Shown: positions 11,060 through 26,699 of the stretch, one piece after another | Layout of the letters: every line of letters begins with the position of its first letter | Numbering within the stretch: the stretch's first letter is position 1 | Assembly (NCBI GenBank): GCA_951804985.1 | Contig: OX638130.1 | Location: 78,176,583-78,240,582 of the forward strand | Reading direction: 5' to 3' | DNA from: Dryomyza anilis | Taxonomy: Eukaryota; Arthropoda; Insecta; Diptera; Dryomyzidae | Length of the DNA: 64,000 nucleotides | Program-made: the position numbers and the translations under genes | The notes under the pieces: model-generated | Seen by the model: the letters and a program-made list of their open reading frames with translations, nothing else | The model's database searches: none | What the model was told of the DNA's origin: nothing

Positions 11060-12370
11060 TTTTGTCTTCGTGATTTTACTGTTGCTACATATTTTTTGTT
11101 AGTGTTTTTGCTCATTATGTGTTTATTTTTTATTTTGTTTTAATATATATGTTTATCTTTTTTTTTGTTTGATTTGGTTTATGCTCCTATTTATGTGTTA
11201 GCCATTTGTGTTTTTCCGTTTTTGTTTTTATTTTTTTTTTTGCTTTGATTTTGTTTTTGAGTTTTTACTTCTACTTTTGTTTTTGCGATTTATTTAAGTT
11301 TTTGTATTTTTTTCTTCTTGTGATTATGTGTTTTTGCATTTTGTTTTGTCTTTTTAACTTTTGTTTTTATTTTATATGTGTTTTTGATTTGCTTTTGTTT
11401 TTTTTTTTTGTTTATGTGTTTTATCTATTCTGTTTATTTCATTTTTGTGTTTTGCTTTTGTATTTTGTTTTTATGATTTTGTTTTTGTGTTTTTATTTTG
11501 GGTTTTTGAATTTGTTTTTTATTTTTTTATTTTTTGCTTTTTTTAATTTTTATTTTTGATTTTGTGTTTTCCTTTTATTTTGCTTTTGTTTTTGAGTGTT
11601 TGTTGTTGTATTTTTTGGTCTTGTGTTTTGCTGTTGTGGTTTTGCATTTGCTTTTGTGTTTTTGTTGTTGTGTTCTTCCGTTTGTTTTTTTATATGTAGT
11701 GTTTTTGCTTTTATTTGTTGGTTTTTGCTTTTGTGTTCTGCTTTTGTTGTTTTGCTTTTGATTTAGTATTATGCTTTTATTTTTGTTTTATTGCTTTTAT
11801 ATATATGCTTTTGTTTTTGTGTCTTTTACTTTTGTTTGTGTTTTTGTTTTTTTTTGATTTTGTGTTTGCTTTTGTTTTTCTGTTTTTGCTTTTGCTTTCG
11901 TTTTCGTTTTTCTTTTGCTTTTGTGTTTTCCTATTGTTTTTGATTTTGTTTTTGTAGTTCTGCTTTTGTATTTGTGTTTATTGTTTTTTTGCTTTTTTGT
12001 TTTTGCTTTTATTTTTGACTTTGTGTTTTTGCCTTTATGTTTTAGATTTTGTGTTTTTGTTTTTTTGCTTTTGTGTTATTAATTTTGTTTTTTTTCATGT
12101 GTTATTGTTATTATTTTTGCTTTTTTTTTTTAGTTTCTTTTGGTTTTTGCATTTGTGTTTTTGTTTTTTTTTGCTTTTGTTTTTGTGTTTTTGATTTTGT
12201 GTTTTTCCTTTTGTGTCATTGATTTTGTTTGTGTTTTTGCTTTTACCTTTGTTTTTCTTTTGTTTTTGTTTTTGCTTTTATGTTGTTAATTTTGGTTTTA
12301 TGCTTTTGTTCTTTGTATTTTCTTTTCCATCTGCTTGTTTGGTTTTCCATTTATTTTTGTTTTCGTTTTT
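11060..12370. repeat. TTTTTGCTTTTG minisatellite-like tract
   Basis: About 1.3 kb of irregular GTTTTTG / CTTTTG iterations with scattered substitutions, continuing beyond the DINE insertion at 12897-12990. It corresponds to the A-rich tract at 27900-28060 in the complete Helitron. Confidence 0.85.
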
Positions 12371-12896
12371 ATACCCTACAGTAAGAGTGAAAGGGTATAT
12401 TCAGTTTAGTAACTCCCAGGAGGAAGCATCTCCAATATGGAAAAATATATATATTCTTGATCAAATACCAAATTGAAAATACCTCATATAAAACTTACAT
12501 CTACAGATGAATTTAATTTTATACGCGCTTAAGAGAACATTTTGGTCATATATATCGAATTTATTCTCAAATATATGAAAATGTTTTCCCGCGACCAACT
12601 GGTTCCAAAAAAAAAAATCGAAATTTGGTACACTTACGCATTTGTGCATGTGGGTATAAAATGAAAGGAAATTCTTCATCAATTTCAAGTTTGTAGTTGT
12701 TTTTAGAATTCGCAGACACTAGTGGCCTATGAACCACTTTAAATGGTAACCGCACACATAATCACATATGTGTAGGGTATTTATAGTCGGCTTAGACCGA
12801 ATATATCTTTCATAATTCTTATTAACTTCATCACAACTACTTTAACAATATCCCTACTTCATAATTTCACATGTGACCTAACCTTACCAACTGGTT
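12371..12896 (+). mobile_element. DINE-like Helentron, internally deleted copy
   Basis: Starts ATACCCTACA within a T run, keeps the flanking blocks, GTGTAGGGTAT near 12770-12780 and a stem-loop position (TATAGTCGGCTTAGACCGA, right arm mutated). It ends CCTTACCAACTGG before TTTATTTTG. The (GTCY)n core and flanks found in the full copy at 5684 are missing. It is nested in the T-rich Helitron tract, so it is younger than that tract. Confidence 0.8.
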
Positions 12897-13115
12897 TATT
12901 TTGCTTTAGTTTTATGCTTTTGCGTTTGATTTTGTTGTTGTGTTTTTCCTTTGAAATTTTTTTTTTTTTAGTTTTGAGTGTTTGTAGCATCTTCTTAGCT
13001 TGTGTATGTGCCGAGTTATGTCGTTTTGGAAGTTTAAGTTGTATGGAAGGTGCCACGCCTCTTTGCCAATCCCGGCCATATATAGCATATGACATCCTCC
13101 AGACACAATATGTAT

Positions 13116-13475
13116 CTTGGGTCCGGGCAGAGTATAGGCTATATCTCGGTGAAATTGTGGACTGGGCGTGGCACCTCCCATATAACCCAGAAATTTAAAA
13201 CACATTATATCAGCAATTGGGATAGCTAATTTAATAAAATTTTAATCAGCGTTATATTTATCCATTCTAAACAGTCTCGCCGAATGTGGGCGGGATTGGA
13301 CCACTGGGCGTGGCATCCCCCATAGAAGGTGAATTTTCAAGATTATTTTTTTTTTCAAGGTTATTACTGTGTATATCGAAATATATTTCAACCCAAATTA
13401 TTTAAACTAACCACACCGAAAATCACCCTTTTAACACTCACCACACTAAAACTCCATTTATAAACTACATATTAA
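13116..13475 (+). repeat. Second Helitron-family fragment, plus orientation
   Basis: Contains GTGGGCGGGATTGGACC and GGGCGTGGCATC (13288-13315), then CACTCACCACACTAAAACTC (about 13434-13453). This is the same order as in the Helitron at 27697 (box, then 15-bp CACCACACTAAAATT repeats). It is opposite in orientation to 11060-13115, giving a head-to-head arrangement. Confidence 0.6.
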
Positions 13476-13477
13476 TT

Positions 13478-13729
13478 ATGAAAACGAATAGCATTTGAAC
13501 GCTAATTGTATTAATGTTACTTATTTCCATATTTTCAATGTCTTCAAAAAAAAAAAAACGAAATTAATGAAATATAGTTTGAAACTCACAAAAAAAGAAT
13601 GTAAAATGCCATAATAAAACAAAAATAACGGCATATTTCGTGTAGGCATATTTCTGTTTTCGTTAGAGATAAAAAAACGCACGCCACACGTGCCGTATTT
13701 CAAAAGAACACAAACAATACCTTGTAGGG
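13478..13729 (+). mobile_element. TAGTGATGATCAT-family repeat, left part (split)
   Basis: Collinear with 2985-3300: CTAATTGTATT...GTTACTTATTTCC, then TTTCTGTTTTCGT and AAAAGAACACAAA. It is cut at the 8-bp TTGTAGGG by the hAT element at 13730 and resumes at 15885. Its own left end is not present. Confidence 0.75.
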
Positions 13730-13775
13730 CAGGCCCGTGGCCAGGGGGGTTATAGGGGTTCTGTAACACCGGGTG

Positions 13776-14284
13776 TTACCGAAGTTGGATTCGTCCGACC
13801 ACAGCACGTTTGACCAATCTTCTGCTGTTAAATGTTGGTGTATTTTTGCCCATTTCAGTCGATGTTTTTTGTTACATTCTGTTAGCCATGGCTTTTTCCT
13901 GGCCTTGCAAACTCTAAGCCCAGCATTCTGAAGACGTCTCCTTACGGTTCTAGAAGAATATTTTTTCTGCTGTCTTCGGACCTGGTCGCAGCGAGCTTTG
14001 AAGAAACAACCACCTGTTTTTCAACACATCTCGAATCAAATTTAGGTCTTCACGACATGTTGTAACGCGTTTCTCTTTCTGGAATTATGCGTACCAGTGT
14101 CCTTAAAACGATTTGTAGTACATTGAACACCAAATCGGGAACAGTTGACCATTTTTGCAATTTCCTTCTGACTTAACCCATCTTCAAGCAAAATCTGTAT
14201 TTTTAGACGCTGTGGTAATAACTCATGCACTTCAAAATGGATATCCTTAAAAAGGATCCTTTTTAAAATTCTGAAAAAAATCAC
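13776..14284 (-). pseudogene. Tc1-family transposase, truncated and frameshifted
   Basis: The N-terminal frame (14284 down to 14042) has the paired-like helix-turn-helix GLSQKEIAKMVNCSRFGVQ. After a shift, 14040-13776 reads RRRLQNAGLRVCKARKKPWL and then a segment ending NVLWSDESNF, the Tc1/mariner catalytic region containing the second conserved Asp. The first catalytic Asp region is degraded and everything after the SDESNF box is missing where the hAT end begins. Tc1 transposases are usually about 340 residues; roughly half remains. It is not functional. Confidence 0.85.
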
Positions 14285-14830
14285 ATATTTTGTTTGATTT
14301 AATATAAATGTTCATGCCAAATTTCAAGATGGTATTTTGATGGCATCATATTTTAAAAATTAATTTTTAAAATTTTTACATATTTTTTATATTGAAAAAA
14401 AAAAAAAAAAATTTTTTTTTCAAAAGTAAAATTTGCAATAATTTTTCAATGATTTTTCAGATTTCGAAAATGGCGTTAGTTTCATCAAATTGTCTCTAGT
14501 TATGGAGATATTTTTTTCGAAAATCGTAAAAACTATATGCCAAAATTAATATCTCAAAAACTAGATTGAATATGATAAAACTGACTTCATTTTAGAATTT
14601 AGAGTTACATATATATTCAGGAATTATTACAACTTTTACTGTAGATTTTTTTTCTGTATAAAATATAAATAAAAAATTAGAAATTATTTTTTAAAATATG
14701 ATGCCGTAAATATGCCATACCTTGAAATTCTGCATGAACATTTATAATAAATTGACGAAAACATCGGATTTTTTCAGAATTTTAAAAAGGGTCCTTTTTA
14801 AGGACATAAATTTTGAAGTGCAAAGATAAT
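14222..14830. repeat. About 140-bp imperfect inverted repeat upstream of Tc1 ORF
   Basis: 14222-14362 and 14690-14829 are reverse-complementary with mismatches. Shared landmarks are TCCTTAAAAAGGA, TTTTAAAATTCTGAAAAAA and ATGTTCATGC...AATTTCAAG, separated by about 330 bp. The sequence from 14830 to 14998 ends GGCCAAGGCTGTAC, typical of a Tc1 terminus read in reverse. This suggests the Tc1 element spans about 14998 down to 13776. Confidence 0.65.
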
Positions 14831-15004
14831 GACCACGGACCACATGTTCACGTTTAGAAGTTACAACAATATGTTACAAATATGTTGATTAGGTCCTAAG
14901 TAATGCATAATGGTGCAATTAAGAGATTGCCAAAAAATGACAATGGATATATGGGCACTATGTTTATATGCCTCAAACTTTTGGCCAAGGCTGTACATAA
15001 GCAC

Positions 15005-15125
15005 AAAAAAATAGCGGTTCCGGTTCTGATTCCGGTTCCAACCAAACAAATTAAATGGGTTCTGAAATCGGCTTCACACTTTTTTTAACAACGGTTCCGT
15101 TTCCATATATCCGATTCCAGTTGTT
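15005..15125. repeat. GGTTCCGGTTCTGATTCC motif cluster
   Basis: Iterated GGTTCCG / GATTCCGGTT motifs resembling, in reverse complement, the GGAACCGGAATCGG clusters at 36826-37130. Outside this, 15126-15840 holds nothing recognised. Confidence 0.5.
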
Positions 15126-15884
15126 TTCGATCCATGCTATTATCAATTTTTTACAAAATCCTAAATAAGGATTTGGTTATTTTTTCAAGTTTTCAATTAA
15201 CTCTATTTTAAAAAAAAAATATGATATGACCTTTTCCAGAACCCAAATACGTCAATGGATTTTTTTGTAGTATGGTATTCGAAAAGTCTCAAAAGGATCC
15301 AATTTGAAAAAAAAAAATATCCAATTACGCAGATCTTAGTTGAACTTTAAAGTGATAAATATGCTTAATAATTTTCTTTTCCATATATAAAAGTTATATA
15401 TAAAAAAATATAAATTAATATTTTATAAATTTTACATGCATGACAATATAGCACCCCATTCCATAATATGCTAATTCGATTAAGACTATGTTATTCTATT
15501 TTTGAATTCTTTATATCCTGTATAATTTAGATGCGGATCGGTCGATCCTATCCCAAATTATAACCAACATTTTTCTTAGCATAAATTAACCATTTTAAAA
15601 ACTTACTTAGAAGTTTTTGAATTTATAATTTCCTACGTAGACTTACCAATTTTTGTTTTTTAATGGGAGGGTCGATATCATTCATATATTTGCAGAATAT
15701 TGAGGCACAATATTCGCAACGTATTATTCCAAAATTAATTTAATATTTGAAAATACATAATCCGAGTGAATAAAAATGAAAAAAAAAAAATATTTATATG
15801 CGCGATTGTATTTTCTGGAACTATCTTTTAAAAATTAATATATATTTCAAAACCCCCCGAACGAAAATCCTGGCTACGGGCTTG

Positions 15885-16890
15885 TTGCAGGGTAACGTTT
15901 CTGTTTTCAAACACAAACTCCAACGATACAAAGCGAACACTAACAGAAAGAAGAGAACACAACAATAACGAATTACGATGCGTATACACACGCTTTCTCA
16001 ACGACAACTTTTCGTTGCTACCCTGTATCATCACATTGCAACAAACAGACGCATGACAACAGACAGGCGTATGGCACCACACTACATGTATATATATAGT
16101 ACAGCCATCCAGTTGGCAACAACGAGTTTCCTTTTTATTGTACAAAAAATTACCCTCCAAAAATTCTATCAAAAGCTTGGATTGGATGCTGCTTTATTCG
16201 CATTTTTGTTGTTGATGCACTTTCAAACGGATCAGCGGATTTATGGAAAAAAAAACAAAAAACAATATCAGCCAAATGAGGTACACTGTGAAAATGTACA
16301 TATGTTTTTTTGTATTGTTTTTATAAGTTAAATGAAATAAAGCACATAGATCTTAACTTAAACTTCATGATTTTCCAATTATCAAAAAAACTATGAAAAA
16401 TAACAAAAGTAAAAAAAAAATAATAATGTTAAATTTACGCACTGAAACGAGCAATCAACGAACGAACTAGCGTGGCGAAGGAAAGAGCAACAATATTGTT
16501 TTTTTTATTTTATCTTTGGAGTTGTGCTTGTATTCGATTTACGGCTTCGGAAGTGCTTCACAGACCTTATTTTTAGACTTGAAGAGCAAAAAAAAAAAAA
16601 ACCATAACCTACCTCATCATTATTTTTCTCTTTCATAAATATTTCGCGTGCTTCTCATTGTTACTTGTTGTACAATATTAAGTAATATCATGAATTCTTT
16701 TGTATTTTATTATTACCTTCAAAACATAATAAAAACATTAAAATGATAAAAAATGCATGTCTTGCTTTTCTTGCAGTGTTACTCTTGCACTTGTTGTTGC
16801 ACTGCTTATCTTGCTCTTGTAAGAAAGTCTCTATCTTGTTTTTGCCAAAAATGCAAGACCAAGAGTAATGATCATCACTAGCCTCAGGAT
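15885..16890 (+). mobile_element. TAGTGATGATCAT-family repeat, right part
   Basis: Resumes the element split at 13729 and is collinear with 3291-4012. It extends beyond where that copy is truncated to an end at ATGATCATCACTA (about 16870-16882), the inverse of the TIR at 506 and 2772. The 117-codon plus-strand and 114-codon minus-strand frames are not conserved with the other copies. Confidence 0.7.
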
Positions 16891-17096
16891 AAAAATATTT
16901 AATGAACAGATTTCCTGGATCATTTTATGAACAAATTCTTCTAGAGTAGGGGTGTATCTGAAACACCCACTGATATACACGCTGTTTTGAAGATTGCATT
17001 TATAAAAGTAGACACTAAAAGTAGATAACTTCTACATTTCAATCCCAGATATTTTAATATTGACAAATTCTATAATGATCTATAGAATTTGTTTAT

Positions 17097-17404
<308 letters not shown>

Positions 17405-18409
17405 AGTACAGCCATCCAGTTGGCAACAACGAGTTTTCTTTTTATTGTACAAAAAATTACCCTCCAAAAATTCTATCAAAAGCTTGGATTGGATGCTGCT
17501 TTATTCGCATTTTTGTTGTTGATGCACTTTCAAACGGATCAGCGGATTTATGGAAAAAAAAACAAAAAACAATATCAGCCAAATGAGGTACACTGTGAAA
17601 ATGTACATATGTTTTTTTGTATTGTTTTTATAAGTTAAATGAAATAAAGCACATAGATCTTAACTTAAACTTCATGATTTTCCAATTATCAAAAAAACTA
17701 TGAAAAATAACAAAAGTAAAAAAAAAATAATAATGTTAAATTTACGCACTGAAACGAGCAATCAACGAACGAACTAGCGTGGCGAAGGAAAGAGCAACAA
17801 TATTGTTTTTTTTATTTTATCTTTGGAGTTGTGCTTGTATTCGATTTACGGCTTCGGAAGTGCTTCACAGACCTTATTTTTAGACTTGAAGAGCAAAAAA
17901 AAAAAAAACCATAACCTACCTCATCATTATTTTTCACTTTCATAAATATTTCGCGTGCTTCTCATTGTTACTTGTTGTACAATATTAAGTAATATCATGA
18001 ATTCTTTTGTATTTTATTATTACCTTCAAAACATAATAAAAACATTAAAATGATAAAAAATGCATGTCTTGCTTTTCTTGCAGTGTTACTCTTGCACTTG
18101 TTGTTGCACTGCTTATCTTGCTCTTGTAAGAAAGTCTCTATCTTGTTTTTGCCAAAAATGCAAGACCAAGAGTAATGATCATCACTAGCCTCAGGATAAA
18201 AATATTTAATGAACAGATTTCCTGGATCAATTTATGAACAAATTCTTCTAGAGTAGGGGTGTATCTGAAACACCCACTGATATACACGCTGTTTTGAAGA
18301 TTGCATTTATAAAAGTAGACACTAAAAGTAGATAACTTCTACATTTCAATCCCAGATATTTTAATATTGACAAATTCTATAATGATCTATAGAATTTGTT
18401 TATTTTTAT

Positions 18410-22572
<4,163 letters not shown>

Positions 22573-23529
22573 CGTCAGTTTTAATAAAATATCAAATCGC
22601 CGAAGTTTTTGCTGATATGAGTGGTGTCCAGCTTTGCGTCCATAAACAAAATTTCTTGTTGTGCTTAAAATATATGTAAGTGCAAGAACAAACATGTTCA
22701 AATCCAGCAACTCAACATCAAAATTCGTGATCGTTTACAACAAACAAAATTCGTCGTTGTTTCTGCGCGAAAAGAAGTTTAGTTGTGGTCGGTATTGCTG
22801 GTCACCAATATAATAAGTATTTATGCTCCCTGCCCATTGCCTTCCATTCCCCACCTTTGCTTGCCCTTTTTGATTTCACCCAATTGCCTACCATGACCTG
22901 CCTGTCCCTACCATTTTGCTCCACAAATACTGCCTACCATACCCCACCTTTGCCTGCTATAATCCTGCTAGTTTTGCTTTCAAACTACATGCCTGCAGGC
23001 AGGCAATAGTAGATTTTGTCTCACCTAAAAGCTACCGGAAAAATGTGATTTTCATACTAAAAAAGGCTTGTTTGCCTGCTAGTTTCTTTCCACTTTCCTG
23101 CCAAACATTTTGTCTCGGGTTGTATTGTTTTTTATTTTTTTAATTAAATTAATAAATTTTATATTAATATTAAACAGAAACAATTTATTCGTTTGTTATT
23201 TTATTTGTGAAGTTCAAAACAGCATACCCAGCCACATTTTGTCTCCTGACAATTTTGATTAGCGTGAAGTGTTGTAACTGGACAATTTAGAATCGAAAAA
23301 TCTGCGTTTATTATGTTTTATCGCGTTAATACGCTGAAATCACGAGTTTAGGAATAAAAACATTCGAGAACACTACGTTAGTGTGTTACGTCGGATTTGG
23401 ATTGGAATATTCGAGAAACACTTCGTTATTGTGTTACGTCCTTTCGTTTACGTCATTAGTCCAAAATTATAGAACGAACAAAATAGTAGTGATAACGCGA
23501 GTGAAAGACTGATGGTTCGTTAAACAAAA
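22573..23529. other. Spacer with CCTACC/CCTGCC-rich stretch
   Basis: 22830-23000 is rich in TGCCTACC / CTGCCTGC iterations on a more GC-rich background. TTTTGTCTCGGGTTGTATTG at about 23108 echoes TTTGTCTCGGGACGAATTG at 21947. No gene recognised; it might include 5' sequence of the Gag-coding element that follows. Confidence 0.4.
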
Positions 23530-23760
23530 GTCGACGAGTTGCATCGTATGTGCAAAGAAGCCGGATTGACAACGTCAGGCAATCGTAAACAATTAATAGC
23601 TCGTTTGGAAGAACAGTGCAGTGAAGACGAGTATAATAGTGTGAAAAAAGAAACGTCGGTTAGTTTAAAAAATATGTATTCACGAGTTGAAGAAATCTAA
23701 TGCTGAATTACAACTACATCGTGAAAAATAAAAAAAAAACCGCGCAAGACTTTCAACCGA
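23530..23760 (+). pseudogene. SAP-domain fragment, N-terminus of a retroelement Gag
   Basis: A plus-strand frame starting at about 23528 reads DELHRMCKEAGLTTSGNRKQ followed by a LIARLEE segment. This is the helix-extended-loop-helix pattern of SAP (putative DNA-binding) domains. The frame breaks near 23700 and the next 400 bp (23800-24140) encode a Ser/Pro/Ala/Tyr-rich linker in an alternate frame. A Gag central region and zinc knuckles follow about 2.3 kb downstream on the same strand. SAP domains at the start of insect LTR-retrotransposon Gag proteins would fit, but assignment to one element is inferred. Confidence 0.55.
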
Positions 23761-24593
23761 CACGCATGTCGTCTCCAATATAAACGGAAACACACGCCAC
23801 TGAAGCATCTATGAACTTGCAATGCACAGCCATACCGTTGATAGAATCGGTTTCGTCAGCACTTCCGGCTGTTTCCATCGCCTCATGCCCTTTGCAAAGC
23901 TCGCTCTCAAAGTACACATTTCCATTGTGGTCTACGCAACAAACTGTAGCTCCGATTTATTTGTGCCGTCGCCGCACGCTTATGCAACGTCACAAGTTTT
24001 TGCTCCATCGAACGTACTCTCGGCAACTCAGTCGTATGCGCCATGTCGATCGTACGCAGCATATCATGTCGCTGCATCTTCAAACGTTTTTGCTCCATCT
24101 TCGGAAATGTTTTCACCATGCACGGTATCGCCGCAGCCATTTTTTTATTTGAATTTTCATATGTACTACCAATTTTTTATCTTTCCACAAACAAATATTT
24201 TAATAACTCTATTGGTCTAGAAGTTAGAAAAGTACTTGAAGTTCAGATAAAAATAGTTATGTGTTCGCTTTCACATAACTATTTTAAAATATTAGTAACA
24301 ATATCTGAAATTCTGTTCATTCAAATTCAGTTATTTGACACCCTAAAAGCAAAAATGAAACAAAATTTTAGTTCAAATAAAAATATTTTTCATTTTTTGT
24401 CAGAGCAAAAACGAGATACATCAAGTTATCGAAGTAAAACAAAGTATAAATAAATTTGAATACTTAAAATAAATAAATAAATAAATTAAAGTTAGAGCAA
24501 AAACAACATAAATTTTTATCTCGTTTTTTCCCTCACTTTTTTATATTGTGAAATTACTCTGAGTTTGAATTAATTCGGATTATAGTATACTCA

Positions 24594-24715
24594 AGGCAAC
24601 TTTGATGTACACAGCGTCACTTGGTTGAGCTACTAGGATTTATTAACAGATTAGGGCTGTTTGCAGAATGTAAACTACTAAGTCAATTGATAAATTAACC
24701 GAAGTAACTACCACG
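24594..24715 (+). pseudogene. Short non-LTR endonuclease relic
   Basis: About 120 bp similar to 7968-8090: AACTTTGATGTACACAGCGT and ACTTGGTTGAGC align with the GDFNVHNATWLSH-coding sequence there. Too short and broken to code. Confidence 0.6.
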
Positions 24716-24999
24716 CCACGTTGGACAGATGAGTACGATCCAAAGTGAAAATATAGATTTGAAACACGTTGCACGTGAACTTCAACTTACTCAACTAACT
24801 CTTTAATCACGAAGGTGAAGCAACTATCATTTTCTATGTTATTCATATTCATAAGTGATCAAGATCAAATTTTGCAACTTTTTTTTATTCACGCTGTGTA
24901 TGTAGTTAAGTGTTGCATTTTGTCGTCATGATCAGCAAAAGTTTTTGACCAACATTTTTTTCGTTCGGAAATTGATTACGGACTTCATGGAATGGTCAA

Positions 25000-25345
25000 C
25001 GGAGTGGTCAATGACCACTGGGTCAAAAAATCTGTGAATGTGGTCACTGTGGCCAGTGACCACCAAATTTTGATCCCAAACATTTTATTGCGGAAATCAA
25101 TTGCGGACATCATGGGATGTCTAATGGCATCATACGAAGTGATCAAGAACCTTTTGGTCTTTGGTCTTTTGACCAACTACAGTAATGAACAAAACGAGTA
25201 AAAATGGTTTCAATCTATTCCAGCAATACAAAATTGTTGGATAAAATTGTTTTTTTGACCCACATATGGTGGGCATTGACCACTCCATTACGTCCGCAAT
25301 CGATTTATGAAATACATTTTTTGGGTCAAAATTGGTGGTCTTTAG
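25000..25345. repeat. GACC-box repeat units (about 90-bp family)
   Basis: Three or four degenerate units built from TCAATGACCACTGGGTCAAAAA, ATTTCCGAAAT/GCGGAAATCAATTGCGGAC and GGATGTCTAATGG-like pieces (each quoted only in part). Related units occur at 44810-45560 and, inverted, at 48850-49100. Confidence 0.55.
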
Positions 25346-26083
25346 GGATGTCAATCCCGGGATTTCGGAATTCACATCTAGGTGCGTCATTGAAACTTTT
25401 TTTTTTGATACAAAGGTGCGAAGGATCATATACACACAATCATTAGAACATAAAACACCAAAAAAGTTCTAATGACGCACCTGGATGCTCTCTACCCCCA
25501 GTTCGTCACTCTTATCCAAAAATATCCAATGACGCAACTGCCGTCATGCTAAAAAGTTGCAATGGTGCATCTGGATGTGCATCTACGTCTGTTAGAACAT
25601 TTTCATCCAAAACAATTTCTAAATTCGATTCATCCAGGTTGGTGGATTTATGGCAAATATCATATAAAATCAAGAAATCTAAATTCTTGGTGGCCTGAAA
25701 AGGATTCAATAATTAGGATTCATATCCACAAAAGTGGAGATACAAAAAGAGTTATACATGTCCATTATCCGTTTAATATGTATAAAAACATACTTTACTA
25801 ACAATCCATCTAAATTTCTCTCAATACAATATAATATTAAAGAAATTTTCATAGAGTAAAAATGATCCAAAAAAATAGTTAGAGCAAAAATGAGATACGA
25901 CTTAACTTTTTGTAGCTTTTTTGCTTTTAGAAAATTTTGTTTCATTTTTGGTCTAAAAGTTTTTTATCAATTTTTTTATTCAAACAAAATGTTTAAACTA
26001 CTTTTCCTTTGAGGGTGTCATTTGTCTTATAATGTGTTTCAAATACGATGTCCTTAAATTTAATTATAAACGAAAAAACGTAA

Positions 26084-26345
26084 TTGTTTGAAGATATGGG
26101 TAAAGAAGGACATCAAGATAATGATTTATGTCATGTAGTCCCAATGATAACAAAAAAACTCAGAAAACTGATTTTCCATGCGTGGAAAATGTTGCTAATA
26201 AAAATGGCACGAACCAAACAAAATTTCAACGAGTCGCCGCAGGAGTATTTTTACGAAATGCTTGTGCTTGGATATGCGCGCCATATTATGAATGGAATAA
26301 ACAAATCAGATTTAAAGAGCAAACTATCTAATAGCAACGAATAGT
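26084..26345 (+). pseudogene. LTR-retrotransposon Gag central fragment
   Basis: An 86-codon frame whose second half, KMARTKQNFNESPQEYFYEM, then LVLG and later NGINKSDLKSKL, matches the Gag pattern (L-x-Q-K-x-x-ESPxEYFYxML...NGLNDSDLK) common in arthropod LTR elements. The region before it is not recognisable. The block of a few residues expected between the two halves is shortened. It lies 100 bp upstream of the zinc-knuckle frame. Confidence 0.65.
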
Positions 26346-26447
26346 TACGCCATATTGTAATATTTTAATGAAATAAAACAACCTAAGTTAAATAAATTAA
26401 AAATTAAAATTTTTACGCCTAATGCAACTACAAATTTACAACAGCAA

Positions 26448-26696
26448 ATGAAAGCCGAGAAAACAAAAAGAAACATAGTGAAATGCTTCAACTGTCATCA
26501 AGTTGGACATTATTTGATGAATTGTCCAGAACCTCAAAGCAAGGATCGCTGCAACATTTGTAAACGTACGTCGCATCAAACGTCAAGCTGCCCAGAAAAC
26601 CTAAACTTTTACCTAATATACAATAGTTTCATGTACTTATGCTTTATTAACTTTGACTTTGAAAACATTTCTGCAGGGGTTCAAAGTTATAATTAA
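26448..26696 (+). pseudogene. Gag nucleocapsid with two zinc knuckles
   Basis: The frame contains CFNCHQVGHYLMNC (CX2CX4HX4C, a canonical zinc knuckle) and then CNICKRTSHQTSSC, a second knuckle of the same spacing. A basic stretch KAEKTKRNIVK precedes them. After the knuckles the frame runs into AT-rich sequence and stops; no protease or pol follows. It is presumably the C-terminus of the same Gag as 26084-26345, which explains its isolation as a decayed element. Confidence 0.8.
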
Positions 26697-26699
26697 ATT

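Larger units (their letters stand above)
11060..13115 (-). mobile_element. Helitron-family element, internal part with T-rich expansion
   Basis: On the minus strand, 13115 to 12990 matches the 5' region of the Helitron at 27697: GGGATTGGC / GGCGTGGC, then CGACATAACTCGGCACATAC and AAGCTAAGAAGATG. As in that copy, it is followed by A-rich CAAAAACAAAAGC iterations, here expanded to more than 1.3 kb (11060-12370). A DINE element (12371-12896) interrupts it. The Phe/Leu/Cys-rich plus-strand frames across 11206-12476 are translations of this T-rich repeat, not proteins. Neither Helitron terminus is intact. Confidence 0.65.
13730..15884. mobile_element. hAT-like transposon inserted in another repeat
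   Basis: The termini are CAGGCCCGTGGCCAGG and, reading inward from the right, CAAGCCCGTAGCCAGG (14 of 16 match). The flanks TTGTAGGG (13722-13729) and TTGCAGGG (15885-15892) form an 8-bp target duplication with one change. Joining the flanks restores the sequence seen uninterrupted at about 3291-3300 (TTTTGCAGGGTAAC), which confirms the boundaries. No hAT transposase was found in the 2155 bp; the only protein trace is a Tc1 relic. Confidence 0.85.
24337..26019. mobile_element. Possible TIR element splitting the Gag region
   Basis: GACACCCT at 24337 and AGGGTGTC ending at 26019 form an 8-bp inverted terminus flanked by ATTT on both sides. Inside each end, AAAAATGAAACAAAATTTT and GAGCAAAAA(C/T)GAGATAC recur in inverted order (24350-24425 and 25870-25955). 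The interior contains a dead endonuclease fragment and GACC-box repeats but no transposase. Confidence 0.45.

Noticed and set aside
11206..12476. Chain of Phe/Leu/Cys-rich frames resembling membrane proteins
   Set aside because: They derive from the TTTTTGCTTTTG repeat; hydrophobicity is a by-product of T-rich codons.
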